Notes under the pieces: generated by a model
What the model was told of the DNA's origin: nothing
What the model saw: only the letters and a program-made list of their open reading frames with translations
Database searches by the model: none
Program-made: the position numbers and the translations under genes
DNA from: an uncultured Prevotellaceae bacterium
Lineage (GTDB): Bacteria; Bacteroidota; Bacteroidia; Bacteroidales; Bacteroidaceae
Assembly: GCA_900321965.1 (NCBI GenBank)
Contig: ONYA01000002.1
Span: 1-64,000 of the forward strand
Reading direction: 5' to 3'
Length of the DNA stretch: 64,000 nucleotides
Shown: in pieces, positions 6,459 to 15,794 of the stretch
Layout: the number at the start of each line of letters is the position of its first letter
How positions within the stretch are numbered: the first letter of the stretch is position 1

Positions 6459-9128
6459 ATGAAAAGAACGCATGTCATAATACTGTTAACCGCCACGACG
6501 CTCACCTTGAACGCCCAGGTGCCAAACCTCGACACGCTCAAAGTGAAAATCGGTTACAGTCAGGGCAACCAACGTACCTCTGCCGGTGCCATCGACAAGT
6601 TAGGGTCCGAACGCATGAGCAAGGGTCTGATTATATCGTCCATCGATGCCATCAGTGGTCAGGCGGCAGGTGTGCAAGTGCAGTCGGCTGTCAACCAAGA
6701 GGCGATGGTCTCGGCTGTGCGCGTACGCGGCACCACGTCACTGACAGGCGGTAACGACCCGTTGGTCATCATCGACGGTGTGACATCCAACCTGTCGACG
6801 CTGTCGACCATCTATCCCGCCGACATCGAGAGTTTCACCATCCTGAAGGATGCCGCCGAGACAGCCCAGTACGGTTCTCAGGGTGCAGCAGGCGTCATCG
6901 ACGTGACGACGAAGAAAGGTCGCGGCGGGAAATTCCATATCGCCTACGACGGCAATATCGGTTTCCAGTCGGTCTACAAGAACGTAGATATGCTCTCGGG
7001 CGACGAATTCCGGCAGGTGGCCCGTCAGCGCGGCATCGTCATCAGCGACGGCGGCACGTCGACCGACTTCCACGATGCCATCAGCCGCACAGGTTTCGTC
7101 CATAACCACCATGTGGCCTTCGGCGGCGGCACCGAGGCCAGCAACTACCGCACGTCAATTGGCCTGATGGACCACCAGACGGTGATACGTACCAACCGGC
7201 TGCGCAACTATATCGCCAAGCTCGACATCTCGCAGAAAGCGTTCGACAACCGGCTGACCGTAGACTTAGGACTCTTTGCGAGCATCCAGAAAAGTAACCA
7301 GCTGCCGTTCCAGTCGAAACTGTTCTATTCGGCCGACACCTTCAACCCGACGATGCCTGCTGGACGCAATGAGAAGGGTGAATATGCCGAAGTGCCAGAG
7401 GCCATCTGGATCAGTAATCCGACGGCCATGCTCGACATGGTGGAGGACGAAGACGTCGGACATTTCAATGCACACCTGCGAGCCAAGGTCGATATCGGCT
7501 ACGGCATCCTGCTGACAGCCTTCGGCAGCTATTCTTACAACACGTACAACAACGCACACTTCTACCCCACCTACACCTGGAACGGCGGTGAAGCCTACCG
7601 CGCCGACCTGCGTAACGAACATCTGTTAGGACACCTGAAACTTGAGAAGACCATCCATATCGACCGCCAGCAGCACGTCAGCCTGTTAGGTCTTATTGAG
7701 TTTCAGGACACAGAGTCGCGCGGCTTCAACGTGACAACGACGAGACTGGTGAGCAATGATTACGGCTACGACAACATTTCTGCCGGTGCTGTCAGACTCT
7801 GGGGCGGTACCGACTCCTACCTTGAGAACAGTTCCATGCGCTCCTACATGCTGCGCGCCAAATACACACTGCGAGACCGCTACTCGCTGACGGTCAACGC
7901 CCGTAACGACGGCTCGTCGAAGGTGGGCAGCAACAACCACTACGGCTTCTTCCCATCGGTGGCTGTGGCATGGATTATCAGCGAAGAGCCGTGGATGAAA
8001 GGACTCAAATGGCTCAACGACCTGAAACTGAGACTTGGCGTGGGACGCAGCGGCAACTTAGGCGGCATAGGGGCCTACAACTCGCTGCAGCTGGTACAGC
8101 CTAACGGTGTCGTCAATGTGGGCGGCAACGTGGCCACCACGATAGGCATCAGCCGCAATGCCAACCCCGACCTGAGCTGGGAAATCAAGACGACCATGAA
8201 CGTCGGTCTGAACGCCAGCTTCTGGGACAAGCGCATCACACTGAGTGCCGACCTCTACCGCTCAAAGACGACCGACCTGCTCTATCAGTATGAGGTGCCA
8301 GTACCACCCTACCCCTACGACAAACTGCTGGCCAACCTCGGCGAGATGGAAGCCGAGGGTCTGGAGATTGGCTTCGGCATCACCCCGCTGAAGACACGCG
8401 ACCTGACGCTGAGCCTCAACGCGAACATGACCTTCGAAAGCAACCGTCTGGTATCGCTCAATGGATGGCATAACGGACAATATCTTGTGGCACCATCCAT
8501 CAAGGGCATAGCCGGACTTTCGGGCGCTGGGTTCCACGGTGGCAGCGACGTCACCATGCAGATTGTCGGCGAGCAGTTAGGCGTCTTCTTCCTCCCCCAC
8601 TGCAACGGACTGGTGCAGCAGGCTGACGGCAGCTACAAATACGACGTCAGCGGCGACAAACAGATCTGCGGACAGGCGACGCCCAAGATGCGCCTCGGCT
8701 CAAACATTGCCGTCCGCTATCGGCAGTGGGACTTGTGTATGCAGATGAACGGTGCCTTCGGACATAAGATTTTCAACGGGACGGCACTCACCTATATGAA
8801 TATGCAGATGATGCCCAACTACAACGTCATGAAGGAAGCCCCCGAACAGAACATCAAGGACCAGACCATCAGCGACTACTGGCTGGAACGCGGCGACTAC
8901 GTCAACTTCGACTATGTCACCTTAGGCTGGACCGTCCCCCTGCAAAGCCGCTATGTACAGCACCTGCGCGTCTCGGCATCGGTCAACAACCTCGCCACCA
9001 TCACCGGCTACTCGGGCCTGACACCGATGATCAACTCGAGCATCGTCAACTCCACGCTTGGCGTCGACGACAAGCGCACCTATCCGGTCTACCGCTCCTT
9101 CTCCTTTGGACTTAGTATGCAATTCTAA
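6459..9128 (+). CDS. SusC/RagA-type TonB-linked outer-membrane transporter, short form
   Basis: An 889-residue outer-membrane receptor that with its SusD partner imports glycans using TonB energy. After a signal peptide (TLTLNAQ), the mature protein begins almost at once with a TonB-box-like stretch (KVKIGYSQG) and then the plug domain: SGQAAGVQV, VRVRGTTSL, PLVIIDGV and IESFTILKDAAETAQYGSQGA. The rest is the beta-barrel ending in SFGLSMQF with a terminal Phe. SusC proteins usually carry an N-terminal carboxypeptidase-regulatory-like domain and run to about 1000 residues; that domain is absent here. susD follows after 10 bp. Confidence 0.92.
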   Translation: MKRTHVIILLTATTLTLNAQVPNLDTLKVKIGYSQGNQRTSAGAIDKLGSERMSKGLIISSIDAISGQAAGVQVQSAVNQEAMVSAVRVRGTTSLTGGNDPLVIIDGVTSNLSTLSTIYPADIESFTILKDAAETAQYGSQGAAGVIDVTTKKGRGGKFHIAYDGNIGFQSVYKNVDMLSGDEFRQVARQRGIVISDGGTSTDFHDAISRTGFVHNHHVAFGGGTEASNYRTSIGLMDHQTVIRTNRLRNYIAKLDISQKAFDNRLTVDLGLFASIQKSNQLPFQSKLFYSADTFNPTMPAGRNEKGEYAEVPEAIWISNPTAMLDMVEDEDVGHFNAHLRAKVDIGYGILLTAFGSYSYNTYNNAHFYPTYTWNGGEAYRADLRNEHLLGHLKLEKTIHIDRQQHVSLLGLIEFQDTESRGFNVTTTRLVSNDYGYDNISAGAVRLWGGTDSYLENSSMRSYMLRAKYTLRDRYSLTVNARNDGSSKVGSNNHYGFFPSVAVAWIISEEPWMKGLKWLNDLKLRLGVGRSGNLGGIGAYNSLQLVQPNGVVNVGGNVATTIGISRNANPDLSWEIKTTMNVGLNASFWDKRITLSADLYRSKTTDLLYQYEVPVPPYPYDKLLANLGEMEAEGLEIGFGITPLKTRDLTLSLNANMTFESNRLVSLNGWHNGQYLVAPSIKGIAGLSGAGFHGGSDVTMQIVGEQLGVFFLPHCNGLVQQADGSYKYDVSGDKQICGQATPKMRLGSNIAVRYRQWDLCMQMNGAFGHKIFNGTALTYMNMQMMPNYNVMKEAPEQNIKDQTISDYWLERGDYVNFDYVTLGWTVPLQSRYVQHLRVSASVNNLATITGYSGLTPMINSSIVNSTLGVDDKRTYPVYRSFSFGLSMQF

Positions 9129-9138
9129 AACAGTCGTT

Positions 9139-10683
9139 ATGAAACACCTGAAATATATCGCCATCAGCACCATCCTGCTCTGTAGCTGTTCGTTAGACGA
9201 GTCGCCACAAGACCAGATACCCGAAGAGGCTGCCTACGCCACCCCCTTGCTGCTATACCAGAACACCGTAGCCACCTTATATAATTACTTGGGAGGCCAT
9301 TCCGACGGTGAAGGCCTACAGGGCACCTGCCGCGGTGTCTACGACCTGCAGACCTTCGGCTCAGACGAGGCGATGCTGCCCACCCGCGGCATCGACTGGT
9401 ACGACGGCGGCCTGTGGCAGCAGATGTACAAGCACTCCTGGGACCCCGGCAACGAGATTGTCGGCAATTCATGGAAATATCTCTATAAGGTCATTGCGCT
9501 CTGCAACAACTCCTTGGAGAAGCTGCAACAGCATGTGTACCTGGCTCCCCAGGATGTTCCCGACTGGATAGCCGAAGTACGCTCGTTACGGGCTATCTAC
9601 TACTGGTATCTGATTGACTTGTTCGGCGATGTACCGCTCATCACTTCGACGAACGTGTCCATAAACGCCGTTCACACCACCCCGCGAGCCGAAGTCTATC
9701 AGTTCATCGTCGACGAACTGATGGCAAACCGCTTACAGTTGTGCAATAACGTCAGCGTGGTGCCTGGTATCTATTACGGTCGTATCACCCAATCCGTCAG
9801 CAACTTCGTCCTGGCAAAGCTCATGCTGAATGCTCCCGTCTACACAGGCACCGTCAATGACACGTGTTACCAGAAGTGCATTGAGTTTTGTAACATACTT
9901 GAAGACCGTGGCTACGAATTATCCGCAGACTACGATGACAACTTCGTTCCACACAACCAGGACTCGAAGGAGAACATCTTTGTCATCCCCATGGATAAGG
10001 ACTTGTACACCAATGAGCAGCATTACCTGGTGCGCTCGCTACACTATCGCCATGCAAACCTGTTTGGCTTCTCTGGCGACAACGGCACCTGTGCAACCCG
10101 CCATACGCTGAAGGTCTACGGCTACACCTCAGAAAACGACTATAAGTATGACAACCGCTTCCTCTATAACTTCTACTTCGAAGCCCAAGAAGGATGTATC
10201 GACCGTGCCGGCGGACTCCTGACCTACGTTCCCGAAGCCGTAGAGCTTGACTTGAGCAACTCGCCCTTTATAGAGACGGCAGGAGCCAGGATGAGGAAAT
10301 ACAGCATCGACCCACTCTGCAACTACGGCGGCAAGCTGATAGACAACGACATCGTCCTCTTCCGCTTCGCTGATGTCCTGCTCATGAGAGCCGAGGCCAA
10401 AGTGCGCTTAGGACAGGACGGCTATGAAGACATGAACCGCGTCCGCCGACGTGCCGAGATGCAGGAGCGTCCATGTACCCTCGAGACCCTCCTCGACGAG
10501 CGTTTGCTGGAACTTTGCTGGGAAGGATGGCGCCGTCAGGATCTCATCCGCTTCGGCTGTTACCGCTCGCTTTACGACGGTCCCGATGCCGTTGACGAAA
10601 GCGACGGGCACACCACCGTCTACCCCATTCCTGGCAACGTCAAGACGCTCAATCCTAACATTCTGCAGAACAAAGGATATTAA
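9139..10683 (+). CDS. SusD/RagB-type glycan-binding surface lipoprotein
   Basis: 514 residues from the ATG at 9139, chosen because the signal peptide begins there; the frame stays open upstream but overlaps susC. The lipobox is LLCSC, followed by SLDESPQDQ, an acidic stretch typical of surface-exposed Bacteroidetes lipoproteins. The fold is the SusD helical TPR scaffold: EVRSLRAIYYWYLIDLFGDVPL near residue 155 is a strong family signature, and the C-terminal LLDERLLELCWEGWRRQDLIRFG is the usual closing motif. It forms the lid of the SusC transporter encoded just upstream. The ligand is unknown; the neighbouring GH2 and pectin-related genes make a plant glycan plausible. Confidence 0.93.
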   Translation: MKHLKYIAISTILLCSCSLDESPQDQIPEEAAYATPLLLYQNTVATLYNYLGGHSDGEGLQGTCRGVYDLQTFGSDEAMLPTRGIDWYDGGLWQQMYKHSWDPGNEIVGNSWKYLYKVIALCNNSLEKLQQHVYLAPQDVPDWIAEVRSLRAIYYWYLIDLFGDVPLITSTNVSINAVHTTPRAEVYQFIVDELMANRLQLCNNVSVVPGIYYGRITQSVSNFVLAKLMLNAPVYTGTVNDTCYQKCIEFCNILEDRGYELSADYDDNFVPHNQDSKENIFVIPMDKDLYTNEQHYLVRSLHYRHANLFGFSGDNGTCATRHTLKVYGYTSENDYKYDNRFLYNFYFEAQEGCIDRAGGLLTYVPEAVELDLSNSPFIETAGARMRKYSIDPLCNYGGKLIDNDIVLFRFADVLLMRAEAKVRLGQDGYEDMNRVRRRAEMQERPCTLETLLDERLLELCWEGWRRQDLIRFGCYRSLYDGPDAVDESDGHTTVYPIPGNVKTLNPNILQNKGY

Positions 10684-10696
10684 AAAATCTGAATTT

Positions 10697-10728
10697 TTTG
10701 GTCAAACGAAAAAAAAGATGTAACTTTG
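10697..10728 (+). promoter_or_regulatory. Promoter of the sensor-regulator gene
   Basis: TTTG (10697-10700), a 20-bp spacer and TAACTTTG (10721-10728) match the Bacteroidetes consensus. It places transcription start near 10735, just before ATG 10743, and rules out the in-frame upstream start at 10698. Confidence 0.72.
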
Positions 10729-10742
10729 GCGTGCCAAATAAT

Positions 10743-13700
10743 ATGAATCATAAAACTACCAGAAGAATGTCTTGCAACAGAATTCTACTACTGATCATAA
10801 CAGTCCTGCTCTCAGCAACCCCGCTTAAAGCCCAGCAGTTGCGTGCTTCGTTGTCACATTACTCTACTGACGACGGGCTGGCCAGCAATGCCATCGCCAA
10901 GATTCTGCAGGACGACTACGGATACATCTGGCTCGCCACCTGGAACGGACTGTCGCGATTTGACGGATACAATTTCTACAATTACCGGACAGGTAATGCC
11001 AGCCATATCCGTAACCTGCACAACCGTATCTACGACTTCGTGTGCGACCACTCGCAGAACATCTGGCTGCGTATGTACGACGGCCGCATCTTCGTACTCG
11101 ACCGCCGCCACGACGTCATCGTCAACCCCTTCGAGAACGTCAGCAACAGCGACGAATATCGCACGAACTATCCCCTCTTCAAGATGAGCAACGGCGACGT
11201 CCTCGCCTCCATCAACGGTATCGGTATGTACAAGATGAGACTCGACGGCAACAGTTTCAACATGCAGCTCATCACCACAGCGCAGCTCACCGTCAAGTGC
11301 ATGGCCGAGGGCTATCATGACGACATCTGGGTGGGTACCGAGAAAGGACTCCACCGCGTCGACTTAGGCAACCTCAGCATCGAGCGGAAGGGACTCTTCG
11401 AGGACGAAGACGTCACAGCCCTATACTCCAATGGCTATAACATCTTCGTCGGTTGCAACAACGGCAGCATCTACCTGTATTCCTACGGGCAGGAACCGAA
11501 ACAGCTGCGACATCCTGACGGCAACAGTATGATCACCCTCTATGTCGACAGCTACGGACTTATATGGTTTGCCGACTCACGCTATGGCGTCAGCAAGCTT
11601 GACCCTGCCACGGGCATCGAGCGACACTACCAGCAACGCGTCCTCGTCCCTGAGCACGACGGTTTCGGCGGTGTCTTCACCGAGAACAACGGCACCGTTT
11701 GGATTCTTATGAACCACGGCGGCTACGGCTACTACAATCGCCAGACCGACGAGGTGGAGTATTTCCATAATGATCCTTCCGACCCCTGGAACCTGTCAAA
11801 CACCGTCAACGCCTCCTGCGAGCTACCCGAGGGCGTCATCTTCATGTCGACCAGCCGACGGGGACTTGAGAAACTTGAGATTCTGAAGAACAACATTACC
11901 CGTACACTGCTCATCCCTAACGCAGAGTCGACCATTGACAATGAGATACGTGGTATGTTCTATGACAAAAAGCACAAACTACTTCTCTTAGGCAATAAAA
12001 ACAATGCCCTCTTTCTTATCCACCCGGACAGCACACGTACCACTATCACCAGCGACTCGAAGGGTAACCCCTTAGGACGTACCTATGGCATTTCGCAAGA
12101 TTCTAAAGGCAACATCTGGCTCAGTTCCAAGGACCACGGTCTGTTCAAACTCGTCATTGGCAGCGGCAATGGTTACACCTTACAAAACTATTGTCACGAC
12201 CCGCATAACAAATACAGTCTTAGTTCAAATGCTGCCTATCAGACTGTTGAAGACCGTCAGGGCAATCTTTGGATAGCCACCTATGGTGGTGGCGTCAACG
12301 TTATGGTGACCAACAAAGACGGAAAAACAGTTTTCTTGAATCCTATGAATGAGATGCGCCGATACCCGCACAACTCATTCCTTAAGGTACGCACTATTGC
12401 CCTTGACAAGAATGGCGACGTCTGGGCAGGCACTACCGATGGCATTCTGATTCTGTCGATAAAAAACAAGAAGGTTAACATAGAACGTCTTCGTAACTCG
12501 GACGAGGAACCCGATAAAATATTGATGAGTAATGACATCGTCTATCTTGCGAGCGACAGTAAGGGTGAGATGTGGGTAGGTACAAACGGCGGTGGTCTGG
12601 CTCATGCTATCGGTCAGGACTCTAACGGCACCTGGCTCTTCGAGTCCTTCGGTTCCAAGGACGGTCTGCCTTCCGAGGAAATCAGAAGCATAACCTTTGA
12701 CAATAATGATAACGTCTGGTTTGCATCAGACCATATTATCTGCTCTTATAACCCAGAAAAACGAATCTTTACAACTTTCTCCAACCTTGACGGTGTCGAC
12801 GAGACTATGTGCTCTGAGGGTGCGGCCATCACCTTGCCTAACGGCATCATCCTTTTTGGTACCCTCAACGGCTACTACACCATCGACAGGAAGAAACTTG
12901 TGACTGATAACGCCTCAATGCTTAAGTTGCGTATTACTGACTTCTTTATTAACGATGAAATAGTCAGTCCGCGTCTCAATGACTATTACAATTATTACAT
13001 TCCGGAAGCTAAGGAAGTAAAGCTTCCCAATCATAATGCCGTATTCGGTTTCCGTTTCTCAGCCATGAACTTCCAGCTGCAGCACCGCATACACTACCAA
13101 TATATGCTTGAAGGCTATGACAAAGAGTGGCAGAATACAGGTAAACAGCGCCAAGCGACCTATTCAGGCGTACCGACAGGAACCTACCGCTTTAAGGTGA
13201 AGGCTTTCCTGCTCGACTCACCTGACAAGTTTGACCAGCGTACTATTATCGTCCATGTACCACCTTACTTCCTCCTATCGAGTAATGCTATTTGGATTTA
13301 CATGGCATTAATATTAGCCTTGTTAATCTTCCTGATGTTCTGGTGGCAAAATCATCTGGAGAAGCAGCAGAAACTCAAGGTTCTCAGACTCGGTCCTCAG
13401 GAAATGGCCTTCGTCCACCAAGAGGATTACGATTTCGTCAAGTCGCAGTACGACTGGCTTGAAGCTAATTTCTCGAATCCCGACCTGAAAACAGATGATC
13501 TTGTGACTCAGTCCGGAATTAGCCGTGCTGACTATTCTGAGAAAATGAAGGAGCTGACTGGTCAGTCTATTAAGGAGTTTATCACTGATTTCCGTATAAA
13601 GAAGTCCATTATGTTCCTTGAGAACACTGATGACACCATTGCTGAGATAGCTGCTAAGACAGGCTTCAATGACCCTGTCAGTTTTTCCAGAACTTTCAAG

Positions 13701-13823
13701 CAAAAGGTTGGTACAACTCCTTCGAAATATCGTGAGCAGAAGAAAGATGTAGAAAATAAACAGCCGGAATCTCCGAAAAACATCGTGGAGGATAAAACCG
13801 ATGACTACGAACTGATAGAATAG
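10743..13823 (+). CDS. Membrane-spanning propeller sensor with AraC-type DNA-binding domain, no kinase
   Basis: 1026 residues from the ATG chosen because the promoter lies just upstream. A signal peptide (TPLKAQ) leads into two seven-bladed-propeller sensor regions (about 35-750) with repeats such as DDYGYIWLATWNGLSRFDGY and NVWFASD. A Y_Y_Y domain (about 762-842) and one transmembrane helix (about 845-867) follow, then a cytoplasmic AraC/HTH_18 domain (about 894-997; SIMFLENTDDTIAEIAAKTG, SFSRTFKQKVGTTPSKY). Hybrid two-component sensors of this class carry histidine kinase, ATPase and receiver domains between the membrane and HTH; none is present. Only a ~25-residue linker is there. It probably controls the adjacent susCD and GH2 genes directly on ligand binding. 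Confidence 0.88.
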   Translation: MNHKTTRRMSCNRILLLIITVLLSATPLKAQQLRASLSHYSTDDGLASNAIAKILQDDYGYIWLATWNGLSRFDGYNFYNYRTGNASHIRNLHNRIYDFVCDHSQNIWLRMYDGRIFVLDRRHDVIVNPFENVSNSDEYRTNYPLFKMSNGDVLASINGIGMYKMRLDGNSFNMQLITTAQLTVKCMAEGYHDDIWVGTEKGLHRVDLGNLSIERKGLFEDEDVTALYSNGYNIFVGCNNGSIYLYSYGQEPKQLRHPDGNSMITLYVDSYGLIWFADSRYGVSKLDPATGIERHYQQRVLVPEHDGFGGVFTENNGTVWILMNHGGYGYYNRQTDEVEYFHNDPSDPWNLSNTVNASCELPEGVIFMSTSRRGLEKLEILKNNITRTLLIPNAESTIDNEIRGMFYDKKHKLLLLGNKNNALFLIHPDSTRTTITSDSKGNPLGRTYGISQDSKGNIWLSSKDHGLFKLVIGSGNGYTLQNYCHDPHNKYSLSSNAAYQTVEDRQGNLWIATYGGGVNVMVTNKDGKTVFLNPMNEMRRYPHNSFLKVRTIALDKNGDVWAGTTDGILILSIKNKKVNIERLRNSDEEPDKILMSNDIVYLASDSKGEMWVGTNGGGLAHAIGQDSNGTWLFESFGSKDGLPSEEIRSITFDNNDNVWFASDHIICSYNPEKRIFTTFSNLDGVDETMCSEGAAITLPNGIILFGTLNGYYTIDRKKLVTDNASMLKLRITDFFINDEIVSPRLNDYYNYYIPEAKEVKLPNHNAVFGFRFSAMNFQLQHRIHYQYMLEGYDKEWQNTGKQRQATYSGVPTGTYRFKVKAFLLDSPDKFDQRTIIVHVPPYFLLSSNAIWIYMALILALLIFLMFWWQNHLEKQQKLKVLRLGPQEMAFVHQEDYDFVKSQYDWLEANFSNPDLKTDDLVTQSGISRADYSEKMKELTGQSIKEFITDFRIKKSIMFLENTDDTIAEIAAKTGFNDPVSFSRTFKQKVGTTPSKYREQKKDVENKQPESPKNIVEDKTDDYELIE

Positions 13824-13857
13824 TCAAAAGTATATTTTTCAATAGCCGCTAAAAAAA

Positions 13858-13920
13858 CATTCCCCGGTTGGGAAAAAGATATTCCCAAGCGGGGAATGAA
13901 TCATTCCCAACTGGGGAATG
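13858..13920. repeat. Paired GGGGAATG palindromes between convergent genes
   Basis: An inverted repeat at 13858-13898 has arms CATTCCCC-2-TTGGGAA and TTCCCAA-2-GGGGAATG around a 7-nt loop. A second, smaller palindrome (13902-13920, CATTCCC-AACT-GGGGAATG) follows at once. It lies between the 3' ends of the regulator gene and the nucleotidyltransferase gene. It could act as a bidirectional terminator, although there is no long T run. Confidence 0.6.
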
Positions 13921-13924
13921 TCAG

Positions 13925-14689
13925 CTAAAGCAACTCCTTAGGCATCAACTGTTGGGCACGCTCGAAGTCTTCGGGCGTGTCTAATTCGTATGAGAAGTAG
14001 TTGGTGGTGTCGACCACACGGAAGGTGTGGCCCTGGGGAATGAGCCGTTCGAAGGCGCGCTCGTAGAAGATGTCGATAAGGCCCTCGTTGAGAATCATCT
14101 GGTCGAGCTCGCGGTAGAGGGCGTCGCTGTAGTCGGCAGTAATACGCTCAATGCCTACAGACTCGCCCATAGCGTCGGCGGGATTGCAGGTCTTGCTGAT
14201 TTCGGTGATGTTCTGATTGGCATCGACCACCACCTTCATCTCCTCGTCGCCCAGCTCATGACGGTTGACGGCCAATGCCGACTGTGGCTCGCGGCCTATG
14301 CGCACGACGGCGGCGGGGTCGCAGAGTATGTCGCTATCCATCAGCAGGAAGTCGCGGCCACGGACCACCTGCCCCGCCATCCACAGCGAGTAGATGTTGT
14401 TGTTATGCTCGTAGTCGACGTTGTCGAGGAAGTGGAAGGTCAGGGTGGGGAAGTGCTGGGTGAGGAAGTCGCGGATCATCACGGCACGATAGCCCGTGAC
14501 GACGACGAACTCGGCAACGCCGGCCTGCAGCATCGCCTCGACGGTGCGCTCCAAGAGCGTACGTTCGCCCACCTTCAGCAGGCACTTGGGCTTCGTGTCG
14601 GTCAGAGGGCGCAGGCGCTTGGCCATACCAGCAGCTAAGATGACGCCCGTCAGCTGTGCGGGCGTATGGGGATATGTGTTGTTATTCAT
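13925..14689 (-). CDS. Sugar/choline-phosphate nucleotidyltransferase family protein
   Basis: A 254-residue Rossmann-like nucleotidyltransferase. The N-terminal signature is GVILAAGMAKRLRPLTDTKPKCLL (G-rich nucleotide loop and the KPKCL lysine, about residues 15-38), with NNNIYSLWMAG near residue 96 and the metal-binding LLMDSDI near 116. The NNIYSLW motif recalls CTP:phosphocholine or inositol-phosphate cytidylyltransferases more than RmlA-type enzymes, so the product may be a CDP-activated small molecule. This is inference. Its first 8 nt overlap the end of the downstream-coordinate kinase gene, with which it must be co-transcribed. Confidence 0.72.
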   Translation of the reverse strand: MNNNTYPHTPAQLTGVILAAGMAKRLRPLTDTKPKCLLKVGERTLLERTVEAMLQAGVAEFVVVTGYRAVMIRDFLTQHFPTLTFHFLDNVDYEHNNNIYSLWMAGQVVRGRDFLLMDSDILCDPAAVVRIGREPQSALAVNRHELGDEEMKVVVDANQNITEISKTCNPADAMGESVGIERITADYSDALYRELDQMILNEGLIDIFYERAFERLIPQGHTFRVVDTTNYFSYELDTPEDFERAQQLMPKELL

Positions 14690-15737
14690 ATATCTTTACG
14701 TCGTGAATTCGATAGTTGTCGTTCATCGTTTCGAGTATTTCCTCCTCAGTAGACAGGTTGAAGTCGCCGGCGATGGTGTTCTTCAGGGCGGCGGCAGCCA
14801 ACGAGTAGTCGAGAATCAGCTGGTCGTCGTCGGGATAGCGGCGCAGGGCGTGTAGGAAACCTGCCGAGAAGGCGTCGCCCACACCCATGGGGTCGACCAC
14901 CTGAGGGATGTCGACAATAGGGGCGTTGAGCATACGTCCCTCCGTCCAGAGCAGGGCGGTGAGGAAGTGGTGGCTCGAACTGACCTCGTTGCGCATACCG
15001 ATCATCATCTTACGGCAACGAGGGAAGCGCTGATGCAGGTCTTCGTACCAACGGCGGTAGGCGTCGAGGTTCATGTCGTAGTCTGACGAATCGGGCAGGA
15101 AGGGAATCTTCGGATGACCGGTAATAAACTCATACTCAATGACATCGCCAAACATCACGTCGGCATGTTCGGCCATACGGTTCAGCGTCTCGACAGGAGT
15201 AGCACCCTCGTAGCGCCACAGGTTCTTGCGGTAGTTCAGGTCGATGGAGATGGTCAGCCCCATCTGCTCGGCCACGTCGATAGCCTCGAACGTAGCGTCA
15301 GCGGCAGGCTGCGTGATGGCGGCCGTGATGCCCGACACATGGAGCACCTGGGCATCCTTCAGCGCCGTGCGCCAGTCGATCATGCCAGGCTCCAGATAGT
15401 AGTAGGCCGAATTGGCGCGGTCGTAGCCGACGCTGGCGTTGCGCAGGCTGGCGGCCTCCTCGAAGTAGTAGACGCCGATGCGGTCGCCACCGTAGATGAT
15501 ATAGTCGGTCCCTACGCCTAACTCGCGCAGCTTCATAGCGCCGGCACGCCCCATCTGCGTCGACGGCAGACGGGTGACGTACTCCACGTCGTCGCCCTGC
15601 ATGGCTAAAGACACAGCCACATTGGCTTCGCTGCCACCATAGTTGCCGCAGAACATACGGCCCTGCGACAGTCGTTTCTTATCCTCCTTTGAAAAGCGAA
15701 GCATCAGTTCGCCAAAAGTTACAATCTTATTTCCCAT
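14682..15737 (-). CDS. kdgK: PfkB-family sugar kinase, probable 2-keto-3-deoxygluconate kinase
   Basis: A 351-residue ribokinase-fold enzyme. The start MGNKIVTFGELMLRFSKED, the GGSEANVAV substrate-binding loop (about residues 34-42) and the catalytic DPMGVGDAFSAGF (D288 as the base) mark the PfkB family. The N-terminal FGE.MLR form is typical of 2-keto-3-deoxygluconate kinases, which phosphorylate the last common intermediate of galacturonate and glucuronate breakdown. The pectate lyase encoded next to it and the polygalacturonase at 26-27 kb fit that role. The specificity remains an inference from family and context. A -7 box lies about 28 nt upstream. Confidence 0.8.
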   Translation of the reverse strand: MGNKIVTFGELMLRFSKEDKKRLSQGRMFCGNYGGSEANVAVSLAMQGDDVEYVTRLPSTQMGRAGAMKLRELGVGTDYIIYGGDRIGVYYFEEAASLRNASVGYDRANSAYYYLEPGMIDWRTALKDAQVLHVSGITAAITQPAADATFEAIDVAEQMGLTISIDLNYRKNLWRYEGATPVETLNRMAEHADVMFGDVIEYEFITGHPKIPFLPDSSDYDMNLDAYRRWYEDLHQRFPRCRKMMIGMRNEVSSSHHFLTALLWTEGRMLNAPIVDIPQVVDPMGVGDAFSAGFLHALRRYPDDDQLILDYSLAAAALKNTIAGDFNLSTEEEILETMNDNYRIHDVKIYE

Positions 15738-15765
15738 TGATTAATCATTTGTGTGTGTTGGGCTG

Positions 15766-15773
15766 CAAAGTTA
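15766..15773 (-). promoter_or_regulatory. -7 box of the KDG-kinase operon
   Basis: TAACTTTG on the minus strand matches the -7 consensus 28 nt before the kdgK ATG. No convincing -33 element is visible; that position falls near the 3' end of the pectate lyase gene. Confidence 0.45.
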
Positions 15774-15794
15774 CGAAAAAACTCCGAAATCCCA

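Noticed and set aside
10698-10742. Start of the sensor-regulator at 10698
   Set aside because: It overlaps the promoter (-33 at 10697, -7 at 10721), so the transcript begins downstream; ATG 10743 is used.
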